A stretch of 64,000 nucleotides of DNA from Rubrobacter_D sp963840835 (lineage in GTDB: Bacteria > Actinomycetota > Rubrobacteria > Rubrobacterales > Rubrobacteraceae), in NCBI GenBank assembly GCA_963840835.1, contig CAWJAM010000006.1, forward strand, positions 496,001 to 560,000, read 5' to 3'. Every line of letters starts with the position of its first letter. The first letter of the stretch is position 1. Made by a program: the position numbers and the translations under genes. The notes under the pieces were generated by a model. That model made no database searches, was not told the origin of the DNA, and saw only the letters and a program-made list of their open reading frames with translations. Below, in pieces: positions 1 through 8,926 of this stretch.

Positions 1-1020
1 GAGCACGCACGCATCGGAGAAGTTCTGCCACCCGTCGCCCGGTCGCCGCTCATCAAGCTGGGCGTGTGGGGCCGATTCATCACAGAGGGGCACGCATCGT
101 CGCCTGGCATCCTCTCCGCCTGGGGACAGGACGAGCCCTACGAGAACCACTTCATCTTCAATCCTTACGGACCTGGCTGGCATCTAGACCGCAGGCGCTT
201 TGATGCGATGCTCGCCCTGGCAGCCCGGGAGGCTGGGGCAAGCGTTTGCCAGGGAGCGCGGGTGACCTCATGCGTACCCGCCGCTTCACGCGGATGGCAG
301 GTCGAGTTCGCTTCGAACGGCGGGCGCAACCATCTCGGAGCGTCCTTCCTGGTATATGCCACTGGGCGGGCAGGCATAGCGGCCCGCTGGCAGGGAACCA
401 AACGGATCTCTTGCGATCGCCTCGTTGGGGTAGTGGGCTACTTTCCTGCCCGTTCGGCAGGAACAAGAGACGATCGTCAAACGTTGGTAGAAGCGACCGA
501 AAATGGTTGGTGGTATTCGGCCCGGCTGCCGGATTCGCGGCTGGTGGTCGCCTATATGACCGATGCCGACCTGCTTCCTAAAGGGCGTATACCTGTAAGC
601 GAGTACTGGCAGGACCAACTCGAACGGGCCCCTAACACACGTTTCAGAACGAGCGGACGGATGCCCGGAATGAGCCTCCGCTCGTTTGCGGCGAACAGTT
701 ACAGGTTGGATCGCGTTACAGGAAACAACTGGCTCGTCGCGGGCGACGCTGCTATTGCTCTCGACCCGCTCTCCTCACAAGGAATCTATCGGGCTCTAGA
801 ATCAGGGCTCCTCGCAGCAAACGCTATCGAGAGTTGCCTACTCGGCGACCCATCGGCGCTGGAGGAATATGCGCGCTGGACCCAAAGGAGCTTCGACAAA
901 TATCTGAGTATCCGGACCGTAACTTACGGTCGGGAGCAACGCTGGGCCTCCTCCCCGTTTTGGCAACGGAGACAAAACAGGTCGGATCACGCCCCTTATG
1001 GGGGTGTGCAACGATATTGA
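1..1020 (+). CDS. FAD-dependent oxidoreductase, LodB/GoxB or halogenase-like (5' truncated by window)
   Basis: The open frame runs into the window from base 1; the residues before the first in-window GTG (64) read EHARIGEVLPPVARSPLIKL, a stretch typical of the flavin-dependent halogenase/LodB superfamily, so the true start is upstream. The FAD-binding GDAA motif followed by LDPLSSQGIYRAL lies near the C-terminus; 'DPLSSQG' is what I associate with LodB-type maturases that make quinone cofactors in amino-acid oxidases, rather than with true halogenases. The N-terminal GxGxxG dinucleotide fold is missing because of the window edge. If it is a LodB-like protein, its LodA-like partner should lie upstream of base 1. 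The family assignment is solid and the exact substrate is not. Confidence 0.75.
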   Translation, partial: EHARIGEVLPPVARSPLIKLGVWGRFITEGHASSPGILSAWGQDEPYENHFIFNPYGPGWHLDRRRFDAMLALAAREAGASVCQGARVTSCVPAASRGWQVEFASNGGRNHLGASFLVYATGRAGIAARWQGTKRISCDRLVGVVGYFPARSAGTRDDRQTLVEATENGWWYSARLPDSRLVVAYMTDADLLPKGRIPVSEYWQDQLERAPNTRFRTSGRMPGMSLRSFAANSYRLDRVTGNNWLVAGDAAIALDPLSSQGIYRALESGLLAANAIESCLLGDPSALEEYARWTQRSFDKYLSIRTVTYGREQRWASSPFWQRRQNRSDHAPYGGVQRY

Positions 1021-1103
1021 CCCATCGTCGCTTTGCGAACTAAGGGATGCTAGCTCCTGGGTTCCTCGCGCCTCGCCCGCCGCCGCCGTGGCGGAGCGGA
1101 ACT

Positions 1104-1529
1104 TCACGATTCAGAGAAAGGATTTTCGATGGTGAGGGCTTCGATCCTTTGTCCGCCCTGCAAGTCTTCGCTGTAGAGTCGGGTGCAGCCCGCGTCGAGA
1201 GCCGCCGCGACGATCAGCGAATCGTAGAAACCGTAACGGTAGCGCACCTGGACGTCGAGCGCGCGATTGTATAGTGCCGGACTCGGCGAGACCCGCCACA
1301 ACGGCCTGAGTACCTCCTCCATGAAATGTCTCGCGTCCTCGGCACTCATCGGCGCCGCCACCTTGCGCGTTAGGACGTTCAAAGTCTCCTGGACGACCTG
1401 GAAGCTGATGCAGGCATTATGGTTCTGCAATGCCGAGGTCACGATCCCCTCCGCCGCGTCTCGCTTGCGCTCATCGGTTTCGTCGAACAGGTAGACGAAC
1501 ACGTTGGAGTCGAGGAAATCACCGCTCAT
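1104..1529 (-). CDS. vapC: VapC-family PIN-domain toxin
   Basis: This 141-residue protein has the PIN-domain layout: FLDSNVFVYLFD at the N-terminus with the first acidic residue, VVQETLNVL in the middle with the conserved Glu, and YGFYDSLIVAAAL plus YSEDLQGG near the end with the remaining acidic metal ligands. PIN toxins of the VapBC type are Mg-dependent ribonucleases, commonly cutting tRNA or rRNA. It follows an antitoxin-like gene with an 11-bp overlap, the usual order, and is probably translated coupled to it. Length is normal and all four acidic positions appear present, so it should be active. Confidence 0.85.
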   Translation of the reverse strand: MSGDFLDSNVFVYLFDETDERKRDAAEGIVTSALQNHNACISFQVVQETLNVLTRKVAAPMSAEDARHFMEEVLRPLWRVSPSPALYNRALDVQVRYRYGFYDSLIVAAALDAGCTRLYSEDLQGGQRIEALTIENPFSES

Positions 1530-1743
1530 TCATCTCGTCCCGCGTGAACTTGCGGCCACCGGTACGGACCCTGCCACGCAGCTCACGGACCACCGCCATG
1601 GCCCTCTCGGCTTGCTGCTCACGTCGCGCATAATCAGCAAGCCACAACCGAAACTGCTCATTCAAGGTCGTTCGCTCCGTCCGCGCCCTCTCGCGCGCCG
1701 CCTCGATCAAACCCTCGTCCGCACTCAACGTGATGTTCTTCAT
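1519..1743 (-). CDS. vapB: VapB-like antitoxin
   Basis: The 74-residue protein begins MKNITLSADEGLIEAARERAR, the beta strand plus helix of a ribbon-helix-helix DNA-binding domain, and ends in a charged tail that would wrap the toxin. It is the first gene of the pair, overlaps the toxin by 11 bp, and lies directly behind a strong double palindrome that is the expected autoregulatory operator. Small size and position are typical of VapB antitoxins. Confidence 0.8.
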   Translation of the reverse strand: MKNITLSADEGLIEAARERARTERTTLNEQFRLWLADYARREQQAERAMAVVRELRGRVRTGGRKFTRDEMNER

Positions 1744-1764
1744 CGCCCAACCCTTCGATCTCTA

Positions 1765-1799
1765 TACACTACATTAGTGTACACGATAATCGTGTACAC
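1765..1799. promoter_or_regulatory. Overlapping palindromic operators upstream of vapBC
   Basis: Two perfect inverted repeats overlap: TACACTA-CAT-TAGTGTA (1765-1781) and GTGTACACGA-TAA-TCGTGTACAC (1777-1799). They share the GTGTA core and start 22 bp upstream of the antitoxin start codon. Ribbon-helix-helix antitoxins bind such short palindromes to repress their own operon, often cooperatively at adjacent sites. Binding is inferred from position. Confidence 0.7.
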
Positions 1800-2297
1800 T
1801 TGGTGATACTGGCTCGATCTATCGCGCACCCGCTGGGTGCTGATCTCGTGTGCTGCCGGTCGTCTTCCTGCGTCCATGTTCAGGGTCCCAACACGTGTGG
1901 ACTTTGCACGAGGCGTCGGAGCGTTGCTAGCAAACGCCGTCCCCGTCCTGACCGCCGAGCACGTTCAAACGTGCAGATTGCCACGGATAGCCGTACAGTC
2001 TTGGTCAGGATCTTGGTCGGTTGATCGCCGCCATCTTGGCGCGCACGATGATTATCCGGGACGAAGCGGAGCCGGCACGGCCGCACAACCGCTTCACGGC
2101 CGCCCAGCGAATCCGCGCGGCACGCGGCATCCCACGTATGGTTGGTGCTCCGGCGTCCTGGCGCGTCCTTGGCAAGTCAACATTGATCTATCGTAGCGTG
2201 TCCCCCCGTAACTTTGAGGTGTCGCGGTGAATCGATAGCAGGGCTTGCCGGTAGGCCTCTCGGGCTGGCGTCCAGGAGAGAGTCACGGGTTGGCTCG
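1800..2297. other. Intergenic stretch with no supportable gene
   Basis: About 500 bases between the vapBC operator and the end of the SNF2 operon. Short open frames exist on both strands (longest about 119 codons at 1837-2196) but none has a convincing ribosome site or recognisable motif. The stretch may be a decayed gene or mobile-element remnant, but I cannot name one. Confidence 0.5.
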
Positions 2298-4061
2298 TTA
2301 CCGGGACAGCAGATAGCCCAGTTCTTTGAGACGCTTGCGGAAGGCCCTCTCCTTGTTGGAGGGGATGACCAGCGTGCGTCCTTCGAGTGTCTTGGCGAAC
2401 TTGCCGAGGGCGGGATCTTCTAGGATCATTCGCACGAGCGCCTGCGAAAGGACCTTGATGAACAGGGCGTCGCCGGTATGACGAAAGGCCTTGCTGTTGA
2501 CCCCGATCTCTTCTAGCCAGTCCGTTACCTGTTCTGGCAGTGGCCCCTCGTGACGCCCGGCGAGAAAGTCGGCCAGGTGCCGCAGATCCTCGCCAGACTC
2601 GAGGGTGCCAAGCACCGTTTGGGTGTCCAGACGGTAGTGCCCGGCATCCTCTTCGACGGCGAGCTGGTGGAGCTGATCTCGCAGGTTCGGAGTCAGGGAC
2701 TCGGGGGCCTCCAGGGTGAGGGCGAACGAGGTGTCTATAGTGAAGAGCGGAGCATCGAGCCTCCGGGGGGGAGAGTACTCGGCGACCTGTCCCAGCAGGT
2801 ACGCTCCCAGCGGGTTGACGCGGAAGTGGGTGAGCCCGTCGTGGAGGCTGTAGTAGGAAGAGTCGTCGCCGTCCCCGGCGTCACCGGGCGGCAGGTACAG
2901 CAAGTCCAGGACGCCGATGCTGCCGAGAGACTCCATAAGCACTGCGTTCATGTACAGGGTTTCGATCAGGGGCCGCCCCTCCCTCTCCAGGTAGTAGACG
3001 CGGCCGTAGAACGGGTGCTCTACGGAGAGGTTACTCTCGTATCCGCGGTCCAGCTCAATGTCGAACTCCCAGATCAGGAGCGCGCGGTAGAACTCATCGG
3101 TGGAGATCCAGACGCCCATGGGGCACCACGAGAGGGCCTCGATTATCGCCTCGCGACGTTCGGCGGGCGGGCTGAGATGGGTCCGCTTGGCGTTTAGCCC
3201 CTTGAGGGCCTTTATACGGTCGAGCTCGTCGAGGCTTCCGCCCGCCCAGGTCTCGAAGGCGCCGAGTAGCGCCTCCGGGTCCTGGTGTCGCAGCAACGCT
3301 TCGCCGGCGTCGGTCAACCCGCGGCGACCACGATAGTAGTGCGTAAGCCCCGATTGCCGGACAAACCAATCGAGGCCGGAGGGACGGATGGTGTCGGCTG
3401 GCCTTACGCGTTCCCCGTGGACCAGAAAGTCCCCGTCGAGAAAGTTTGCCAGCAGGTTTCCGGCCCCGGTCGGGGTCATCCGGTCGGAGTTGCTGCCACC
3501 CCTGAGCTCGTCGCGCACGTACAACCGCAGGTACGCCGCCAGGTCGTGCGGCCCGGCCTCTTCGGTGTCGGCCCGCCAGAGCGGGAAAGTCTCGCCGTCC
3601 ATCTCGACCGCACCGGGCGCCTCGACGAGGCCCTCGGGCAGGAACTTCTCCGGCGGCGGCACCAGCGGCGTCAGGGGACCCATAAGCTCTCGCGGCAGTT
3701 GGCTCCGGTGGAGAAACAGATCAAGAACCGCGGGCTCGCGTCTGTACCCGAACATGATATCTTCCGCGAGATCGTAGAACACATCGCCTCCCCGGCGGCC
3801 TGGAAGGTCGCCGTACCGGGCGAGGAAGGCCTCCTCGTTGAACCTGCCGTCGCCGTGGTAAGCGGCGGCCACCGCCTTCTTCGAGAGCTCGTCCAGGCCA
3901 TCCCACAGTTGCGCTAGCGAGTCCGGATGGGTGAGGCGATCGTAGAGGTAGCGTACCAGCTGCTCCTTGCGGTTCCCCTCGGGGCCCGGACCGCCCGAAA
4001 CGCCGACGAGTTCCTTCAGGCGGGTGACAGTGTAGCTTTGCAACGCCTCCCGGAGCTTCAC
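2298..4061 (-). CDS. SNF2-operon protein, possible XPB/Ssl2 N-terminal-like fold
   Basis: A 587-residue soluble protein of unknown activity, last gene of a three-gene operon with a SWIM protein and a SNF2 helicase; its ATG overlaps the preceding stop by 4 bp. The N-terminus (LREALQSYTVTRLKELVGVSG) resembles a SAP-like helix-turn-helix, and the C-terminus (ALFIKVLSQALVRMILEDP, then TLVIPSNKERAFRKRLKELGYLL) resembles the helicase-associated XPB/Ssl2 N-terminal domain family as I recall it. There is no Walker motif. Its tight coupling suggests it works with the helicase on DNA or RNA. The fold assignment is tentative. Confidence 0.6.
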   Translation of the reverse strand: MKLREALQSYTVTRLKELVGVSGGPGPEGNRKEQLVRYLYDRLTHPDSLAQLWDGLDELSKKAVAAAYHGDGRFNEEAFLARYGDLPGRRGGDVFYDLAEDIMFGYRREPAVLDLFLHRSQLPRELMGPLTPLVPPPEKFLPEGLVEAPGAVEMDGETFPLWRADTEEAGPHDLAAYLRLYVRDELRGGSNSDRMTPTGAGNLLANFLDGDFLVHGERVRPADTIRPSGLDWFVRQSGLTHYYRGRRGLTDAGEALLRHQDPEALLGAFETWAGGSLDELDRIKALKGLNAKRTHLSPPAERREAIIEALSWCPMGVWISTDEFYRALLIWEFDIELDRGYESNLSVEHPFYGRVYYLEREGRPLIETLYMNAVLMESLGSIGVLDLLYLPPGDAGDGDDSSYYSLHDGLTHFRVNPLGAYLLGQVAEYSPPRRLDAPLFTIDTSFALTLEAPESLTPNLRDQLHQLAVEEDAGHYRLDTQTVLGTLESGEDLRHLADFLAGRHEGPLPEQVTDWLEEIGVNSKAFRHTGDALFIKVLSQALVRMILEDPALGKFAKTLEGRTLVIPSNKERAFRKRLKELGYLLSR

Positions 4062-4921
4062 ACTCCTTCCTCCTCGGTGCTCTCACTTTCTCCCAGGGCC
4101 ACCTCCAGCGCCGCGTCCGAGATGGTCTTATAGGAAGGCGCGAGCAACCGCCCGAGGTCCTCGCCAACAAAGCCGGGTTGTCCCAGGCGCCGGAGCATCG
4201 AGAGCTCTACCGCGGGGGGCCGGATCTTGACGTCTACGGAGTCGAGCGCCGCCCCCGCTTCCCAGAAGCGATCCATCTCTGCTTCGAGGGAGGACGCTTC
4301 CAGTTCTACGTCCGTGCGTTCCTCCTCTCCACGCCGCGCCCGGAGGGCGGAGATCACAGCCTCGGCCGTGCGCCCGCGCAGCGTGAAAAGAAGGAAAGGG
4401 TCCTCGTCGAAGCGCTCGGCGAGGATGTAGTGTACCGCCGCGGTATGCTTGCAGACCTCGGCCGGATCGGGGCAGGTGCAACTGGTCCGCAGCTCGCCCC
4501 TTCGCGCGGGGAAGAGGCTGACCCCTGCGCCCGAGAAGGCCTCTTCGATGTCGGCAGGCATCTCCCCGGCCAGGAGCCTGGCGCTGAAGAGGGCGCGGCC
4601 CGACAGGGCGTCTATAACCCGCTCCCACTCATCCTCGCCTATGGACTCGAGCCCGATGTCCACGCGGTAGGCTTTGGAGCGCGAGCCCTGCACCCTGGCC
4701 GCCACGCCCCCCGACCGTTCCTCGATGGAGAGTACCTGACCCTGGCGAGCGTAGCGTCTACCCCGCCTGAGACGGCCCGGATCCAGGAGATGTTCCAGGG
4801 CCTCGATCCACCGCTTCGTCCACCAGTTTTCGGCGAAGTCGCCGCGCTTGCTTCTGGCCTTCAATCCACTGTCGGTGTGTAGCGGGCGGGACTCCGGATA
4901 CCACTCGTGATAATGGCTCAC
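4058..4921 (-). CDS. SWIM zinc-finger protein
   Basis: A 287-residue protein with the SWIM zinc-binding motif CxCx(6)CxH at Cys148, Cys150, Cys157 and His159 (SCTCPDPAEVCKHTAAVHYIL). SWIM domains mediate DNA or protein contacts and in bacteria are very often encoded beside SNF2-family ATPases, as here. The N-terminus (ENWWTKRWIEALE... RGRRYARQGQV) is the common partner region of such proteins. Start and stop each overlap the neighbouring genes by 4 bp, so the three are almost certainly one transcript. Confidence 0.88.
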   Translation of the reverse strand: MSHYHEWYPESRPLHTDSGLKARSKRGDFAENWWTKRWIEALEHLLDPGRLRRGRRYARQGQVLSIEERSGGVAARVQGSRSKAYRVDIGLESIGEDEWERVIDALSGRALFSARLLAGEMPADIEEAFSGAGVSLFPARRGELRTSCTCPDPAEVCKHTAAVHYILAERFDEDPFLLFTLRGRTAEAVISALRARRGEEERTDVELEASSLEAEMDRFWEAGAALDSVDVKIRPPAVELSMLRRLGQPGFVGEDLGRLLAPSYKTISDAALEVALGESESTEEEGV

Positions 4922-7900
4922 GCTATCGCCTCGCGCCTCAGGGCGACCAACGCGCGCAGGTCCTTATCCGAGAACTCGGTCAGCCAGCTCTCGCCCGCGC
5001 CGATCACGCTCTCGGCAAGGGTCTTCTTCTGCTCGATCATCGCGTCTATCCTCTCCTCCAGCGTGCCCTCGCAGACGAACTTGTGCACCTGGACGTTCCG
5101 GCTCTGGCCGATGCGGAAGGCGCGGTCCGTGGCCTGGTCCTCGACGGCCGGGTTCCACCAACGGTCGAAGTGAAAGACGTGGTTGGCGCGGGTGAGGTTG
5201 AGGCCCGTGCCGCCGGCCTTCAAGGACAGGATGAAGATGGCCGGCCCCTCCTCGTCCTCCTGGAACCGGCGCACCATCGCCGTCCGCTTCTTTGCGGGCG
5301 TGCCGCCGTGCAAGAATTGCACCCCGGAAGCAAAACGCCCATCGAGAATGTTTTGCAGCATCTCCCCCATCTCGCGATACTGGGTGAAGATCAAAGCCCG
5401 GTCGCCGACGCTCGTGACCTCCTCCATGAGCTCCAGAAGCCGGAGAAGCTTGCCGCTGCGGCGCGCCTCCCCGGCCGACCCGGGCGCCTCGTGCAGGAAC
5501 TGGGCCGGGTGGTTGCAGATCTGCTTGAGCCTGGTAAGCATGCTCAATACCAGACCCTTGCGCTGGATGCCCTCGCTGTCCGAGAGATCCGCCATCGCGT
5601 CCTGGACGACGGCTTCGTACAGGCTGGCCTGCTCCTCCCCCAGCCGACAGTACACTTTGCTCTCCTGCTTTTCGGGCAGGTCCCTTATCACCCTGGGGTC
5701 GGTCTTCAGGCGCCGCAAGACCAGCGGCGAGGTCAACCTGCGCAGGCGATCTCCGGCCTCCTCGTCGCCCTCGCGCTCTATGGGCAGCGCGAAGCTGCGG
5801 CGGAACTCCTTGCGGGAGCCCAGGTAGCCCGGGTTCAGGAAGCGCATGATCGACCACAGCTCCCCCAGGCGGTTCTCGACCGGCGTACCGGTGAGCGCCA
5901 TCCTGAAGCCGGCAGGCAGCCCGTATACGAGCTTCGTCTGTTTTGCCTCGGGGTTCTTGATGTTCTGCGCCTCATCGAGGATCACGCCGCGCCAGTCCAC
6001 GCTCTGCAGGAGCCGGGCGTCCTGCCTGACCAGCGCGTAGCTGGTCACGACCAGATCCGTATGCTCCAGCTCCTCGGCGAACTCCTCTGCTCGCGTCCGG
6101 TCCGGTCCCTGGTGGGCCAGAACGCGCAGGCCGGGGGTGAAGCGTTCGGCCTCCTTTTGCCAGTTGCTGACGACGGAGGTAGGACAAATGAGTAGCACAG
6201 GTGCCTCGAGCAAACCCCGTTCCTGGTCCCGGCTGAGCAGGGAGAGGGCCTCTATGGTCTTACCGAGGCCCATGTCGTCGGCGAGGCAGGCGCCGAGCCC
6301 GGCGTTCCGCAGGAACTCCAGCCAGGAGTAGCCTATCTGCTGGTACGGGCGCAACTCGGCGCGGAGGTCCGTCGGGACCGGCAAGGATTCCAGCGTACGC
6401 CCGCCGCTTACGCGGTCGAACCACTCGGCCAGGCCGCCCTCGAAGTCCACTTCTTCGACCGTGAGGCCCTCGGTCTCTTCGACGCCGCCGGTCCCCAGCC
6501 GCAGGGCCTCGAGAACCGAGATCTCACTCTCCGTCTCTTGCCTGGAGAAGAACCGCAGGGCAGCCTCGACCTGCTCTGGATCGAGCCGGACCCACTCGCC
6601 CCGAAACCGCACCAGGGGCGACTTGTGCGCGACGAGCGTCTCGAACTCCTCCTTGCTCAAGCGCTCGCCGCCGAGGGCCAACTCCCAACGGTAGTTCAGC
6701 AGCCCTTCCAAGCCCATCATGCCCTGGGCCACCCCGTCAGAGTCCGACGACTTCGGCGAGACGCGCGCCCGCAGCCCCAGACGGGCGCCGGAACGGCTCC
6801 ACCAGGGCGGGACCAGCACGCCGAAGCCGCTCTCCTCCAGCAAGGGCGCGCAGTCGCGCAGGAAGCGGAAAGCCTCTTCGCCGGAGAGCTCCACCTCCGA
6901 AGGGCTGGAGCCCTCCAGCGCGCGCTCCAGCGGCCCGAAGAACCGGGCGGCGTAGCCGAGCCCGGCGAGAAGCTTCTCCCTGGGCTCGGTGAGGCGCCTG
7001 AGCCCCAGAGAAGCTTCTCCGGCACGCCAGATATCCCCGGCGCCGACGAGGAGGCTCGGGTCGTCCTGGGCCTGCAGCAGGAAATCCAACAACCAGGGCT
7101 CCCCCTCACGTTCAGGCGCGGATAGCCGCAGGGCCACCCGGAAATACTCGTCTCCGGCGAGCCTCAGATTGCGTAGCCAGAGGTGGTGGCTGCGCTGCAA
7201 GCTTTCGGCCTGCGCCTCCGAGCCGGCGATGGGTCGTGGCGGGCCGAACAGCGCCCGCGCCCAGCGCAGGCCCGGATCCGACCCCGGCCAGGAGCCGTCT
7301 TGTGCGGAGTTGACTCGCAACGGTCCCGGCGCCGAGGTCCACGCCCGGGCCAGCGCGTCGCAGGTCTGCCCGAGAAAATCCCGGAGCAACGTTTCGGGGG
7401 CGGCATCCTCCCCGTCCAGCGCCCGGCATACAGGCGGCATGGCCTGGGCAAGTTGGGCGACGCGGTGGGCATCGAGGTGCGGAAGCCACCGGGCGTAGAG
7501 CCTGCCGTCGACCCGCTCGAGACCGGGGATAAGCCTCTGCCCCACCAGTGCTTCCAACACTAGCTGGGCCGCCCGCTGCCAGTAGCGCGTCGAATCGCCG
7601 AGCCGGACGTCAGACGGTACACGCTCATCCTCAAGCCACTCCATAAGGATCTGGACGGCTTCGGTCGGAGCGAGCCTCAAGGCCTGGACGCGCCAGGAAC
7701 GCAGGGCTACCTTTCTCCTACCGCTAGTGCCGTCCACCGAAGGGAACGGCCCCCTGGCATTTCCAGGCAATAACACCCCGAGGGTCTCGGCTTCGCCAGG
7801 GTTCCCTTCGAGCCGGGAGCCCAGGACGCCGGCGTCCGCGCAGAATGGGTGGTCTTGCGGGGCGCCCGACTTTACCCGCTTCGCCGGCAGTGACTCAGCC

Positions 7901-7971
7901 CAGAATAGCGCCTCGCCATCCCCGGCCGGGACGCTGGCGGGTCGCCAGTGGACGTGAACGACATACACCAT
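4918..7971 (-). CDS. SNF2-family DEAD/DEAH-box helicase
   Basis: A 1017-residue Swi2/Snf2 ATPase, first gene of the operon. The C-terminal half holds the motor: motif I DDMGLGKTIEAL, motif II LDEAQNIKNP, motif III-type TGTPVENRLGELWSIM, and the second RecA lobe with LSLKAGGTGLNL and RWWNPAVEDQATDRAFRIGQ. The first 500 residues are a helicase-associated region without obvious motifs. Such proteins translocate on double-stranded DNA and remodel nucleoprotein or stalled RNA polymerase (compare RapA/HepA). The pairing with a SWIM protein is a known bacterial arrangement whose cellular role is not settled; genome maintenance or defence are both possible. Confidence 0.92.
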   Translation of the reverse strand: MVYVVHVHWRPASVPAGDGEALFWAESLPAKRVKSGAPQDHPFCADAGVLGSRLEGNPGEAETLGVLLPGNARGPFPSVDGTSGRRKVALRSWRVQALRLAPTEAVQILMEWLEDERVPSDVRLGDSTRYWQRAAQLVLEALVGQRLIPGLERVDGRLYARWLPHLDAHRVAQLAQAMPPVCRALDGEDAAPETLLRDFLGQTCDALARAWTSAPGPLRVNSAQDGSWPGSDPGLRWARALFGPPRPIAGSEAQAESLQRSHHLWLRNLRLAGDEYFRVALRLSAPEREGEPWLLDFLLQAQDDPSLLVGAGDIWRAGEASLGLRRLTEPREKLLAGLGYAARFFGPLERALEGSSPSEVELSGEEAFRFLRDCAPLLEESGFGVLVPPWWSRSGARLGLRARVSPKSSDSDGVAQGMMGLEGLLNYRWELALGGERLSKEEFETLVAHKSPLVRFRGEWVRLDPEQVEAALRFFSRQETESEISVLEALRLGTGGVEETEGLTVEEVDFEGGLAEWFDRVSGGRTLESLPVPTDLRAELRPYQQIGYSWLEFLRNAGLGACLADDMGLGKTIEALSLLSRDQERGLLEAPVLLICPTSVVSNWQKEAERFTPGLRVLAHQGPDRTRAEEFAEELEHTDLVVTSYALVRQDARLLQSVDWRGVILDEAQNIKNPEAKQTKLVYGLPAGFRMALTGTPVENRLGELWSIMRFLNPGYLGSRKEFRRSFALPIEREGDEEAGDRLRRLTSPLVLRRLKTDPRVIRDLPEKQESKVYCRLGEEQASLYEAVVQDAMADLSDSEGIQRKGLVLSMLTRLKQICNHPAQFLHEAPGSAGEARRSGKLLRLLELMEEVTSVGDRALIFTQYREMGEMLQNILDGRFASGVQFLHGGTPAKKRTAMVRRFQEDEEGPAIFILSLKAGGTGLNLTRANHVFHFDRWWNPAVEDQATDRAFRIGQSRNVQVHKFVCEGTLEERIDAMIEQKKTLAESVIGAGESWLTEFSDKDLRALVALRREAIA

Positions 7972-8032
7972 GGCGGCTCCAGTTTACCCCCTCTCCGTCT
8001 CGGACCCAGGATCTCAAAGCGACGATTAACCC

Positions 8033-8635
8033 TCAAGGAGCGAACAGACGCTCGAACGCCTCTTCCGCGGCCCGACGGCCTTCCTCGGTGAGCACCACCG
8101 ACTTCGCCTTGCTCTTGGGGTCAGAGATGAGGTCCTTCTCGTAGAGGCGGTCGGTGGCTTCCCACGGCATGCCCTTCCATGCCCGCCAGAGCTTCATGTC
8201 CCCGACCTTCTCCGCGAACGCGTTCGTCCACAGGAGGGCCAACACCGCCTCGTCCACGGCCCCCGGTTCAGCTTCCGCCGACCTTCCGGATGCGAACATC
8301 TCTCGCAAGCGTCCGAGCACCTCCGCGAGCTTGCGTTCCTTGACCGCCCCGAAACGGCCGGCCACGAACCGTCTATGCATGGTGAAGAGCTTGCCGACCT
8401 TGACCATACTCCTTTTGGGCAGCCTATCGTCTGCCATGTCTCGCGCTCGTAGCGGTACCTCCCACGGAGAAAGATCCTCCGGGACGCGAGAGGTGATGGC
8501 GCAGAGGATCAGGTCCTTCTCGTCGAAGCTGTCCGGGGAGACGATGAGCGCCGGCCTCCTCTTCCTGCCCGAAAGGTCGGTGAACGGGAACGGCACCAAG
8601 ACCACCGACCCTCGCGCGTAGGCCTCGTCGGCCAA
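8033..8635 (-). CDS. PemK/MazF-like toxin fused to a DUF6429-like C-terminal domain
   Basis: Residues 1 to about 115 form a MazF/PemK-type endoribonuclease: RGSVVLVPFPFTDLSGRKRRPALIV at the N-terminus, then the RPxxxV and ITS strands and the SMVKVGKL strand typical of the fold. Residues about 125-200 (VDEAVLALLWTNAF..RAWKGMPWEATDRLYEKDLISDP..KSVVLTEEGRRAAEE) match my memory of the small DUF6429 family, normally a stand-alone protein. The antitoxin-like gene lies 10 bp upstream. The fusion is unusual: MazF toxins are about 110 residues. The added wing-like domain could bind nucleic acid or the antitoxin. Confidence 0.75.
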   Translation of the reverse strand: MADEAYARGSVVLVPFPFTDLSGRKRRPALIVSPDSFDEKDLILCAITSRVPEDLSPWEVPLRARDMADDRLPKRSMVKVGKLFTMHRRFVAGRFGAVKERKLAEVLGRLREMFASGRSAEAEPGAVDEAVLALLWTNAFAEKVGDMKLWRAWKGMPWEATDRLYEKDLISDPKSKAKSVVLTEEGRRAAEEAFERLFAP

Positions 8636-8644
8636 CGTACGATC

Positions 8645-8926
8645 CTAGCCTTTACCGACGTGCTCTGCGACCGCGTCCCAAATCTCGTCCTCTTCGTTCT
8701 CCCAGAACTCGAAGGCGCCCTCGCTTATCGCGAGCCACCCAAGAGATTCCCGCTCGGCCCTTTCGGCCTCCGAGCTCAGGGCCTCCTCCACGGCCTCCCG
8801 GTCTATCGGCGAGATGACCGCCACGGGCTCGCCGCGTAGGGTCAGGAGCACCCTCTCCCCCGCCCTGACGCTCTCCACTATCTCGCCGGTGTGCTGCTTG
8901 AGCTCCCTAGTCCCCACCTTACGCAC
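8645..8926 (-). CDS. Phd/YefM-family antitoxin
   Basis: I place the start at the GTG at 8926, because a strong GAGGAGG site (8932-8938) sits five bases upstream; a longer frame begins at 8971 without such a site. The resulting 93-residue protein begins VRKVGTRELKQHTGEIVESVRAG, the classic Phd 'prevent-host-death' N-terminus that binds DNA and the toxin, followed by LTLRGEPVAVISPI. The acidic C-terminus (WENEEDEIWDAVAEH) is suited to neutralising a basic ribonuclease. Phd antitoxins are usually paired with Doc, VapC or RelE toxins; pairing with a PemK-type toxin is less common. Confidence 0.8.
   Translation of the reverse strand: MRKVGTRELKQHTGEIVESVRAGERVLLTLRGEPVAVISPIDREAVEEALSSEAERAERESLGWLAISEGAFEFWENEEDEIWDAVAEHVGKG

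Noticed and set aside
1837..2196. 119-codon plus-strand frame in the intergenic region
   Set aside because: No ribosome site, no motif and atypical codon use; I could not support it as a gene.
5083..6195. Plus-strand 370-codon frame opposite the SNF2 gene
   Set aside because: It is an antisense shadow of strong helicase motifs with no ribosome site of its own; likewise the plus-strand frames at 21837-23885 and 57648-60044.
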